From positions 1 through 13,177 of the forward strand of contig JAEYUA010000063.1 of the NCBI GenBank assembly GCA_023433755.1: a stretch of 13,177 nucleotides of DNA, read 5' to 3'. How positions within the stretch are numbered: the first letter of the stretch is position 1; each line of letters begins with the position of its first letter. The position numbers and the translations under genes were made by a program. The notes beneath the pieces were generated by a model. The model was not told the origin of the DNA. It searched no databases and saw nothing but the letters and a program-made list of their open reading frames with translations. The stretch is from Bacteroidota bacterium (GTDB taxonomy: Bacteria > Bacteroidota > Bacteroidia > Chitinophagales > Chitinophagaceae). Shown in pieces: positions 1 through 5,458 of the stretch.

Positions 1-138
1 TCCCAGCACCGAATCAATCTGTCCACCAATAGCAGGGAATTTCTGTTTTACAAATCCGGAAACAACACCCAGCACCTGTTGTGCTTTATCTGCGGGAATG
101 CCTGTTTTTTCTACGATTTGCTGAATAAGATCGTTCAT
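1..138 (-). CDS. Small helical protein, C-terminal part outside the window
   Basis: The minus-strand frame opens with ATG at 138 and stays open for 46 codons to the window edge, so only the N-terminal part is seen. The product begins MNDLIQQIVEKTGIPADKAQ, looks soluble and helical, and has no signal peptide or cysteine. It is a paralogue of the 59-residue protein encoded at 294-473: the 34 residues from GIPADKAQ onward align without gaps to GLSDEQAQ onward, with 12 identities by my count (AQ-VL, FV, K-P, G, LG kept). The pattern recalls small Bacteroidota proteins of DUF2267/DUF2780 type, but that is an impression and no function is assigned. A terminator and a repeat array separate it from its paralogue, so it is probably transcribed separately. 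Confidence 0.7.
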   Translation of the reverse strand, partial: MNDLIQQIVEKTGIPADKAQQVLGVVSGFVKQKFPAIGGQIDSVLG

Positions 139-180
139 GGTTAAATGTTTTGTTCTTTTAAAGTTAGTGCTTTTTAGCTG

Positions 181-215
181 TTGGCCATTAGCCATTAGCC
201 ATTGGCTAAAGGCCA
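181..215. repeat. Heptanucleotide array, five units
   Basis: Five 7-nt units run head to tail: TTGGCCA, TTAGCCA, TTAGCCA, TTGGCTA, AAGGCCA. The GGCCA/TGGCC content makes it partly self-complementary. It lies between two small minus-strand genes, directly after the terminator of the upstream one. A related array (same words) lies at 507-548. Confidence 0.85.
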
Positions 216-216
216 C

Positions 217-239
217 AAAAAAGTCCCGCACTGCAGGAC
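217..239 (-). terminator. Intrinsic terminator of the 59-residue protein gene
   Basis: Read on the minus strand, a 7-bp stem (GTCCTGC / GCGGGAC, one T-G pair) with loop AGT is followed at once by six T. It lies 55 nt after the stop codon at 294. The same stem design recurs at 1996-2012 after the second clpP. Confidence 0.85.
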
Positions 240-293
240 CTTCGATTGAAATAAAAGATATTTCTTTTTGAATTTTGACTTTTGCTTTTTGAC

Positions 294-473
294 TTATTTC
301 CCCAACATATTATTCACCGCCCCACTAAACATCGGGTATTTCTCCAGCACAAAATCCTTGATCGTTTCCAATACTTTCTGCGCCTGCTCATCACTCAGGC
401 CAGCCTGGCTTTTCAGTTTTTCCTGCAATTCAGAAACCTGTCCCTGTACGTTGTCTTTGTCAAATCCAAACAT
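294..473 (-). CDS. 59-residue helical protein downstream of clpX
   Basis: A complete small gene: ATG at 473, 59 codons, stop TAA at 296-294. The protein begins MFGFDKDNVQGQVSELQEKL and ends in NNMLGK. It is charged, probably two or three helices, without signal peptide, membrane segment or cysteine. It is clearly related to the partial protein at 1-138 (shared G-x6-AQ-x-VL, FV, K-x-P and terminal LG pattern), so the pair are local duplicates. It starts 76 nt after the clpX stop, on the same strand, and has its own terminator at 217-239, so it could be read through from clpX. No TAnnTTTG promoter box was found in that gap. Function unknown; a link with ClpXP would rest only on position. Confidence 0.8.
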   Translation of the reverse strand: MFGFDKDNVQGQVSELQEKLKSQAGLSDEQAQKVLETIKDFVLEKYPMFSGAVNNMLGK

Positions 474-506
474 ATACTGTGTTTAATATTTAAATGGTAA
501 GTGCCG

Positions 507-548
507 TTGGCCTATAGCCATTGGCCATTGGCCATCAGCCAATAGCCT
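507..548. repeat. Heptanucleotide array, six units, next to the clpX stop
   Basis: Six units without interruption: TTGGCCT, ATAGCCA, TTGGCCA, TTGGCCA, TCAGCCA, ATAGCCT. The array ends one base before the clpX stop triplet (550-552). Its words match the array at 181-215. TTGGCCA and its reverse complement TGGCCAA overlap, so the RNA could form alternative short hairpins. No U-tract follows, so it is not a classical terminator. Confidence 0.87.
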
Positions 549-549
549 C

Positions 550-1797
550 TCACGCTACTTTCAACAAACTCAATTTACTCTTGTCAAATTTCCGCCTGGC
601 ATATTCCAGGTCGAGGTTGAAGAATTTTTCCTTGGAAGAGGGTAATTCAAACATGGCATCCGTCAGCAGGCCTTCGCAGATGCTGCGCAGCCCTCTTGCC
701 CCAAGTTTGTATTCCATGGCTTTTTCCACCATAAAATCCAGTACATCATTATCAATTGTGAGTTTGATGCCTTCCAGTTCGAAGAGGCGGATATATTGTT
801 TGATCAAAGCGTTCTTTGGCTCTGTAAGAATGGCCCTCAGTGTCTCCAGATCCAGCGGATCAAGATGGGTAGCAACAGGCAGACGTCCCAGTAATTCAGG
901 GATCAGTCCGAATGATTTCAGATCCTGCGCATTCACATAACGCAGCAGGTTCTTTTTCATATTTTCCTGCAGTCCTTTATCTACATTAAATCCAATGGTA
1001 TTGGTCTGTACCCGGCGGGCAATGATCTTGTCAATACCGTCAAAAGCACCACCACAGATGAAGAGAACATTCTGGGTGTTGATCTTAATAAGTTTTTGCT
1101 CAGGATGTTTACGTCCGCCTTGTGGTGGTACCAGTACATCGGTACCTTCCAAAAGTTTGAGCATTCCCTGCTGCACACCTTCACCACTTACATCGCGGGT
1201 GATGGAAGGATTATCGCTCTTGCGGGCGATTTTGTCAATTTCATCAATGTAAACGATACCTCTTTCAGCAGCGGCTACATCATAATTACAAACCTGCAGC
1301 AGCCTGGTAAGAATGCTTTCCACATCCTCACCTACATAACCTGCTTCTGTAAATACAGTAGCATCTACTATAGTGAAAGGAACATTTAATAATTTGGCGA
1401 TGGTCTTGGCAAGCAGGGTTTTACCGGTACCGGTTTCACCCACCATGATGATATTGCTTTTTTCAATTTCAATTTCATCCTTGGGAACTTCCGCAGTTTT
1501 GTACTGAAGACGCTTGTAGTGATTGTAAACCGCGACAGAAAGCACTTTTTTGGCCTCGTCCTGTCCGATCACGTATTCATCCAGGAATTTTTTGATCTCC
1601 AGGGGTTTTTTTACCGTCAGTTTGAAAGCGGCTGTACCGGTTCCCTTATCATCACGCACCATTAATTCCTGGTCAATGATTTCACGGGCGTGCTCCACAC
1701 AGTTCTCACAGATATGCCCTTCCTGGCCTGCGATCAGGATCTTAACCTCATCACGGCTGCGACCGCAGAAAGAACAGTGTAATATGTTTTTTGCCAT
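550..1797 (-). CDS. clpX: ClpX, ATP-dependent unfoldase of the ClpXP protease
   Basis: This 415-residue AAA+ protein has the full ClpX layout. The N-terminal zinc-binding domain has cysteines at 8, 11, 30 and 33. Walker A is GETGTGKT (120-127), Walker B ends in IDEID (184-188), and the pore loop is GYVG (153-156). An RKH loop lies at 229-231, the ClpP-docking tripeptide IGF at 268-270, a probable arginine finger in LLGR (302-305), and sensor 2 GARGLR at 366-371. Known role of the family: a hexamer recognises tagged or damaged proteins in the cytoplasm, unfolds them with ATP and threads them into ClpP. Length is typical. It lies downstream of two clpP genes in the same direction but beyond a terminator at 1984-2012, so it probably has its own promoter (candidate at 1946-1977). 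No key residue is missing. Confidence 0.98.
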   Translation of the reverse strand: MAKNILHCSFCGRSRDEVKILIAGQEGHICENCVEHAREIIDQELMVRDDKGTGTAAFKLTVKKPLEIKKFLDEYVIGQDEAKKVLSVAVYNHYKRLQYKTAEVPKDEIEIEKSNIIMVGETGTGKTLLAKTIAKLLNVPFTIVDATVFTEAGYVGEDVESILTRLLQVCNYDVAAAERGIVYIDEIDKIARKSDNPSITRDVSGEGVQQGMLKLLEGTDVLVPPQGGRKHPEQKLIKINTQNVLFICGGAFDGIDKIIARRVQTNTIGFNVDKGLQENMKKNLLRYVNAQDLKSFGLIPELLGRLPVATHLDPLDLETLRAILTEPKNALIKQYIRLFELEGIKLTIDNDVLDFMVEKAMEYKLGARGLRSICEGLLTDAMFELPSSKEKFFNLDLEYARRKFDKSKLSLLKVA

Positions 1798-1945
1798 GTA
1801 TTTGTTCTCAGTATTTTAAAGAAAGCAAAATGCCGCGATTAGCTGCATCAAGCCTGTAAAAATAGAAAAAATCCCGGGGGGATTACAGGGGGGCAGGCGA
1901 TTATAAGAAATTATTAGATAAAGGCCCTGTTCTGGCTGTCCAAGC

Positions 1946-1977
1946 CAAATCTAAAACCCTGGTTAATAATACTTAAA
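1946..1977 (-). promoter_or_regulatory. Candidate promoter of clpX
   Basis: On the minus strand TAGATTTG (1953-1946) fits the Bacteroidota -7 consensus TAnnTTTG exactly. A weaker TTTA lies about 21 nt upstream (near 1977-1974), close to the expected -33 TTTG position. It would give a clpX leader of roughly 140 nt. It sits just past the terminator of the clpP genes, which supports a separate clpX transcript. No transcript data support it. Confidence 0.45.
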
Positions 1978-1983
1978 GCAGGT

Positions 1984-2012
1984 AAAAAAAATAAAACCCC
2001 GCATTGCAGGGT
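1984..2012 (-). terminator. Intrinsic terminator of the clpP pair
   Basis: Read on the minus strand, a 7-bp stem (ACCCTGC / GCGGGGT, one T-G pair) with loop AAT is followed by TTTATTTTTTTT. It lies about 50 nt past the stop of the second clpP, after the heptamer array. It closely resembles the terminator at 217-239. Confidence 0.88.
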
Positions 2013-2018
2013 CTTACT

Positions 2019-2060
2019 CGCAGCTCGCAGCTAATAGCTCGAAGCTAACAACACGCAGCT
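2019..2060. repeat. Heptanucleotide array overlapping the stop of the second clpP
   Basis: Six 7-nt units: CGCAGCT, CGCAGCT, AATAGCT, CGAAGCT, AACAACA, CGCAGCT. Five of the six end in AGCT. The last base of the final unit (2060) is also part of the stop triplet of the second clpP (2060-2062 on the plus strand). The words differ from the TTGGCCA family but the 7-nt period is the same. Confidence 0.85.
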
Positions 2061-2725
2061 CAATACAATTTATCAATCACCTTATCCACGATCCCATACT
2101 CAATGGATTTTTCCGCATCCATCCAATAATCGCGCTCAAAATCCTTACGGATGCGTTCGATAGTCTGGCCGGTATTTTCTGCCAGGATGCGGGCACCCAT
2201 TTCCTTGGTTCTCAGGATCTGCTCGGCATGGATCTCCATATCGGCGCTTACACCCTGGATGTGGCCGCCAAGTGAAGGCTGGTGGATCATCACTTCTCCG
2301 TGAGGAAATATAAACCTGCGGCCTTTAGCTCCACCGCTGAGGAGGATGCTTCCCATAGAAGCAGCCAGTCCCATACAGATGGTGCTCACTGGTGATTTGA
2401 TCATGCGCATGGTATCATAGATCACCATGCCACTGGTAACGGAACCACCGGGGCTGCTGATATAAAATTTGATCTCCGCGCCGGGATTGTCAGCTTCAAG
2501 CAAAAGCAGCTTGGTCACCACATCCTTGGCTGATTTATCATCCACCACGCCCCAGAGGTAAATGGAGCGGGTCTGGTAAAAATATTTTTCGAGGCGCTTG
2601 TACAGCATCCTGGTATCCATCTCCGCACGCTCTTCTTTTTCTTCTTCTTCGGGAGCTCCCGGTTCGCCGGGTTCCTGTGGCTGCATGATAGGAAAACGGT
2701 TGTATAATTGATCTTGAAGGCTCAT
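2060..2725 (-). CDS. Second ClpP paralogue with acidic N-terminal extension
   Basis: A 221-residue ClpP-family serine peptidase. The oxyanion-hole segment SPGGS is at 91-95, and the triad is Ser123 (AASMGS), His148 (MIHQPS) and Asp199 (ERDYW), so it should be active. It is diverged from its neighbour: residues 18-36 are an acidic, proline/glycine-rich stretch (EPGEPGAPEEEEKEERAEM). The canonical N-terminal axial-loop and DVYSRL region is replaced by MLYKRLEKYFYQTRSIYLWG. The stretch aligned to E. coli IYLYINSPGG reads IKFYISSPGG, keeping the second tyrosine of the ATPase-docking pocket but with lysine at the first. It starts 21 nt after the stop of the first clpP, so the two are almost certainly cotranscribed, ending at the terminator at 1984-2012. 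It may form mixed rings with the first ClpP or its own chamber; the sequence cannot decide. Confidence 0.93.
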   Translation of the reverse strand: MSLQDQLYNRFPIMQPQEPGEPGAPEEEEKEERAEMDTRMLYKRLEKYFYQTRSIYLWGVVDDKSAKDVVTKLLLLEADNPGAEIKFYISSPGGSVTSGMVIYDTMRMIKSPVSTICMGLAASMGSILLSGGAKGRRFIFPHGEVMIHQPSLGGHIQGVSADMEIHAEQILRTKEMGARILAENTGQTIERIRKDFERDYWMDAEKSIEYGIVDKVIDKLY

Positions 2726-2746
2726 CTTTCTGTCTTTTGATTTTAG

Positions 2747-3448
2747 TTATTTGGTTTCTGCTTTGATATCTTTTTTGGGATTGACCAGCAATACCTCATC
2801 CACCAGGCCGTATTCTTTTGCTTCAATGGCGGTCATCCAGTAATCGCGTTGGAAGTCCTCACCCACCTTATCAACGTTCTGGCCGGAATGGTGGCAAACG
2901 ATCTCGTACAATTCCTGTTTCAGTTTCTTGATCTCACGCACGGTGATCTCGATATCAGTGGCCTGTCCGCCAATAGCTCCGCTGGGCTGGTGCATCATGA
3001 TGCGGCTGTGTTTAAGCGCGGCTCTTTTGCCTGCAGAACCTGCGGCCAGCAATACACTGCCCATGGAAGCCGCCACACCAATACAGATGGTAGCTACGTC
3101 AGGAGAAACATATTGCATGGTATCATAAACACCCAGTCCGGCATATACGCTGCCGCCCGGTGAATTGATGTACATATTGATATCGCGGGTTCTGTCGGTT
3201 GAATCGAGGAAGAGTAATTGTGCGGTCACAATATTGGCCACTTCATCATTGATGGGATGACCCAGGAAGATGATCCTGTCCATCATCAGCCTGCTGTACA
3301 CATCCATTACCGCCACATTCATAGGCCTTTCTTCAATAACGTTTGCAGTGAGAGCGGTCACGGAATGTTTGGTGTAGCTGTCCAGGGTATTACTGGAAAT
3401 GCCCCGGTGCTTCACGGCATATTTTTCGAATTCTGATTGTAAACTCAT
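2747..3448 (-). CDS. clpP: ClpP, canonical proteolytic subunit of the Clp protease
   Basis: A 233-residue ClpP. The reading frame extends upstream to ATG 3523, but MSLQSEFEKYAVKHRG from ATG 3448 matches the usual Bacteroidota start and the 25 upstream residues look non-coding, so 3448 is chosen. The N-terminal axial segment NVIEERPMNVAVMDVYSRL is canonical. SPGGS lies at 96-100 and the triad is Ser128 (AASMGS), His153 (MMHQPS) and Asp202 (QRDYW). The family forms two stacked heptameric rings that cut peptides from substrates unfolded by ClpX. It is followed after 21 nt by the second clpP and preceded by a strong terminator at 3540-3584, so it likely starts its own transcript. The best upstream box is TTAATTTG (3478-3471, one mismatch to TAnnTTTG), without a well-spaced -33 element. 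The C-terminus (VNPKKDIKAETK) is lysine-rich. Confidence 0.97.
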   Translation of the reverse strand: MSLQSEFEKYAVKHRGISSNTLDSYTKHSVTALTANVIEERPMNVAVMDVYSRLMMDRIIFLGHPINDEVANIVTAQLLFLDSTDRTRDINMYINSPGGSVYAGLGVYDTMQYVSPDVATICIGVAASMGSVLLAAGSAGKRAALKHSRIMMHQPSGAIGGQATDIEITVREIKKLKQELYEIVCHHSGQNVDKVGEDFQRDYWMTAIEAKEYGLVDEVLLVNPKKDIKAETK

Positions 3449-3539
3449 ATCGACTGTATTAGTTTTTAGGCAAATTAATGGATTGTTGGTATCAAATACC
3501 GTGCGCAGCCAAAAACAGGACAAAATGCCAGAGAGAGTT

Positions 3540-3584
3540 GTTCAAAACAAAAAGGTTGACTTTGTCAACCTTTTTGTTTTGAAC
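3540..3584. terminator. Perfect 21-bp hairpin, likely bidirectional terminator
   Basis: Two perfectly complementary 21-nt arms (3540-3560 and 3564-3584) are separated by three bases. The inner 7 bp (GGTTGAC / GTCAACC) are followed on either strand by TTTTTGTTTT, so each strand has a stem plus U-tract. It lies between tig and the first clpP and should end the tig transcript on the minus strand. Confidence 0.85.
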
Positions 3585-3618
3585 AAGCTATTGGCCAATA
3601 GCTATTGGCTATTGGCTT
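3584..3618. repeat. Heptanucleotide array overlapping the tig stop
   Basis: Five units: CAAGCTA, TTGGCCA, ATAGCTA, TTGGCTA, TTGGCTT. An 18-bp perfect palindrome, AGCTATTGGCCAATAGCT, lies at 3586-3603. The last unit covers two of the three bases of the tig stop triplet (3617-3619). Words are related to those at 181-215 and 507-548. Confidence 0.85.
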
Positions 3619-4987
3619 AGTGATGCGCATGCTGGTGCTGCTCATTCATCTTAATGAATTCTTCTTTGGTAACCGGCGTTACATCCGCATTCACCCGGCT
3701 TTCGGCCCAGTCGAAGATCTTCTGGGTCTGCAGCCTGTTATAGGCATCCTCCACATACTTCTTATCCTTCATCATGCGGTCGATATAATCTTTTACCCAC
3801 TGCTGTTCTTCGTCGAGTGACTGCATGCCCACGTAACCGAGAAGTTGTTGCTTGGCAAACTGGCGCAGTTCCATGGCATCCACCTTAATATCATGATCCT
3901 GTACTAGTTTTTCAGTGATCAGTGTCCATTTGAGCTGGTTCAGGAAATTGGGAAATTCCCTCTCTACATCCTCGTCTGTTTTCACTTCCTTGTTTTCCCC
4001 CTGTGTTTTAACCCAGCGTTTCAGGAAATCGTTAGGGAACTCAATATGGGTATGATCCAAGAGCACATGATAAAGGGAATGCTGCAACTGGTTGCTGCTT
4101 TCTGCCTCCCACTGCCTTTCAAGTTCAGCCTTGATCCTGTTGCGGAAGTCTGCTTCGGTTTTGATTTCCTCATTCGGAAAAAGCTGGGTGAAAAACTCTT
4201 CATCCAGTTCGCGTGGTTCAACCAGTCCTATTTTGGTGATCAGAAGTTTGTAATGTTTGTTGCTTGCACTGTCGATTCCCAGGTCATTCAGCACCCATTC
4301 GGCTTCCTTACCTTCAAATGCTTCGTCCAGTTTTACCTGCAGGGTATCATCCTTTTTCTTACCCATAAGCGAAGGCCTGAAATTTTCCCTGAAATATTTT
4401 ACCAGCAGGGAATTATCCTTACGCATGCCATTTTCCAGTTCATTCCCTGCTTCATCGGTTTCAATGAAGGTGATATTAAGCACATTCTCTTCGTTATTTA
4501 CCGCCTCAGGTTCTGTCATGTTGCCATAACGGGAGCGGATTCGGTCCACTTCTTCGTTTACCATTTCATCACTCACCTCAACTTTGTAGCGTTTGATCTT
4601 CTGCTGCGAAAGTTCAGGTAACTGGAAAGATGGTTTCATTCCAACTTCGAAAGTGAAAGTATAGTTGTTGGGATTATTGACGTCAAGTTGGTCCAGGTGC
4701 ATTTCCAACGGCAGTGGTTGAGCGAAAATGTCGAGGTTAGCTGTTTCCAGGTATTGAAAAACTTCCTTATCAACGGTTTTGAGCACTTCATCCACGAAGA
4801 GGGAATTGCCATACATTTTTTTGATGAGGCCGGCTGGTACCATTCCTTTCCTGAAACCGGGTATATTGGCTTTTTTGCTGTATTCCTTCAGAGATTTTTC
4901 AAAAGTAGGCAGGTAGTCTTCTTTATTGATGGTAACGCTAAGATGTTTATGAAGCGGAGCAACGTCCTGCTGAGTAACTGTGGCCAT
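3617..4987 (-). CDS. tig: Trigger factor, ribosome-bound chaperone
   Basis: A 456-residue trigger factor. The frame extends to ATG 5032, but MATVTQQDV from ATG 4987 matches the family start and no reason favours the 15 extra residues. The ribosome-binding domain carries the signature GFRKGMVP (44-51), followed by GLIKKMYGNSLFVDEVL. Residues about 165-255 fit the peptidyl-prolyl isomerase position but look diverged, as I recall for Bacteroidota homologues; the rest is the helical C-terminal chaperone arm. The tail is histidine-rich (NEQHQHAHH). Known family role: it binds near the ribosome exit tunnel and shields nascent chains. The gene starts 77 nt after tRNA-Leu on the same strand, and I see no terminator or TAnnTTTG box in that gap, so cotranscription with the tRNA is plausible. 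It ends at the hairpin at 3540-3584. Confidence 0.97.
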   Translation of the reverse strand: MATVTQQDVAPLHKHLSVTINKEDYLPTFEKSLKEYSKKANIPGFRKGMVPAGLIKKMYGNSLFVDEVLKTVDKEVFQYLETANLDIFAQPLPLEMHLDQLDVNNPNNYTFTFEVGMKPSFQLPELSQQKIKRYKVEVSDEMVNEEVDRIRSRYGNMTEPEAVNNEENVLNITFIETDEAGNELENGMRKDNSLLVKYFRENFRPSLMGKKKDDTLQVKLDEAFEGKEAEWVLNDLGIDSASNKHYKLLITKIGLVEPRELDEEFFTQLFPNEEIKTEADFRNRIKAELERQWEAESSNQLQHSLYHVLLDHTHIEFPNDFLKRWVKTQGENKEVKTDEDVEREFPNFLNQLKWTLITEKLVQDHDIKVDAMELRQFAKQQLLGYVGMQSLDEEQQWVKDYIDRMMKDKKYVEDAYNRLQTQKIFDWAESRVNADVTPVTKEEFIKMNEQHQHAHH

Positions 4988-5064
4988 TTTGTTTTGTTGA
5001 CTGGTTGAATAAAAGAACGAGTTGATGAGCATGCTTTCTCTTCAACCCGTTCTAAGTTTAATTG

Positions 5065-5146
5065 TGCGGGTGGAGGGACTCGAACCCCCATGCCTCGCGG
5101 CGTCAGATCCTAAGTCTGATACGTCTACCAATTTCGCCACACCCGC
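5065..5146 (-). tRNA. tRNA-Leu, anticodon UAG
   Basis: An 82-nt class II tRNA on the minus strand. The acceptor stem GCGGGTG (5146-5140) pairs with CACCCGC next to discriminator A at 5065. The anticodon stem TCAGA / TCTGA holds loop CTTAGGA with anticodon TAG (5112-5110). The long variable arm GCC-GCGA-GGC is typical of leucine tRNAs, and the T arm has loop TTCGAGT. CCA is not encoded (CAA follows). It would read CUN leucine codons, mainly CUA. It lies just upstream of tig in the same direction. Confidence 0.97.
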
Positions 5147-5154
5147 AGTAATTA

Positions 5155-5211
5155 AGAGCGAGGGCGGAGAGCGGGGAGCGTTCGCTCTCCGCTCTCCAGG
5201 CTCCGCTCTTG
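5155..5211. repeat. GC-rich array with near-7-nt spacing, folding into a 15-bp hairpin
   Basis: GCG recurs at 5158, 5164, 5171 and 5178 (steps 6, 7, 7), and CGC or its relatives repeat with a 7-nt step on the other side (GCTCTCC, GCTCTCC, AGGCTCC, GCTCTTG). The halves are inverted: 5166-5180 pairs with 5183-5197 over 15 bp with one G-T pair and a two-base centre. It lies between a candidate minus-strand promoter (5223-5230) and the 5' end of tRNA-Leu, so it would be in the tRNA leader. No U-tract follows in that direction. Confidence 0.75.
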
Positions 5212-5222
5212 TTTTGGGGTGG

Positions 5223-5230
5223 CAAAGGTA
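5223..5230 (-). promoter_or_regulatory. Candidate -7 box for tRNA-Leu and tig
   Basis: On the minus strand TACCTTTG fits TAnnTTTG exactly and lies 77 nt before the tRNA 5' end. No convincing TTTG is seen about 20 nt upstream (TGTTC is the nearest), so support is partial. Confidence 0.4.
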
Positions 5231-5329
5231 AGGGAATAGGTACTGATTGAGAACATTTAAACAAGTTGGTATATGATCAATAATTAAAGAATTCGTTAAA
5301 AAAATTACGGTGGTGTTTAAAAAAAATCA

Positions 5330-5337
5330 TAGGTTTG
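5330..5337 (+). promoter_or_regulatory. Candidate -7 box for the secreted-protein/porP operon
   Basis: TAGGTTTG on the plus strand fits TAnnTTTG, about 120 nt before ATG 5459. No clear -33 TTTG is present. The gap 5147-5458 otherwise holds the GC-rich hairpin array and the divergent minus-strand candidate box; nothing else is recognised in 5338-5458. Confidence 0.33.
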
Positions 5338-5458
5338 GTCTCTCCTTTTGGCACACTGTATGGCATAAGCGAGAATGGTTTCCAATTGTAATTTCCACTC
5401 CTGATAAAGCCTTCGAATCCCTATTCTTTTCACAGAATCCTGTAATTAATTACTGCGT

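Noticed and set aside
268..500. Two overlapping 72-codon plus-strand frames
   Set aside because: They are antisense to the 59-residue gene, whose paralogue at 1-138 supports the minus strand.
3488..3500. GGTAT-CAA-ATACC inverted repeat upstream of clpP as an operator
   Set aside because: Only 5-bp arms and no known regulator motif; could be chance.
3449..3523. 25-residue N-terminal extension of the first ClpP
   Set aside because: Unlike ClpP family starts; MSLQSEFEKY at 3448 fits better, and the extension crosses likely promoter DNA.
4046..4621. 191-codon plus-strand frame antisense to tig
   Set aside because: Composition is that of the reverse of a real gene, with no recognisable domain and no start context.
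4988..5032. 15-residue N-terminal extension of trigger factor
   Set aside because: The family starts at MATVT; the extension has no matching residues.
4888..5091. Minus-strand frame starting MGVRVPPPAQ
   Set aside because: Its start lies in the tRNA 3' half and the rest overlaps tig out of frame; an artefact.
5022..5231. Plus-strand frame of 69 codons
   Set aside because: It runs antisense through tRNA-Leu; RVEGLEPPCLAAS-like translations are a well-known artefact of tRNA genes.
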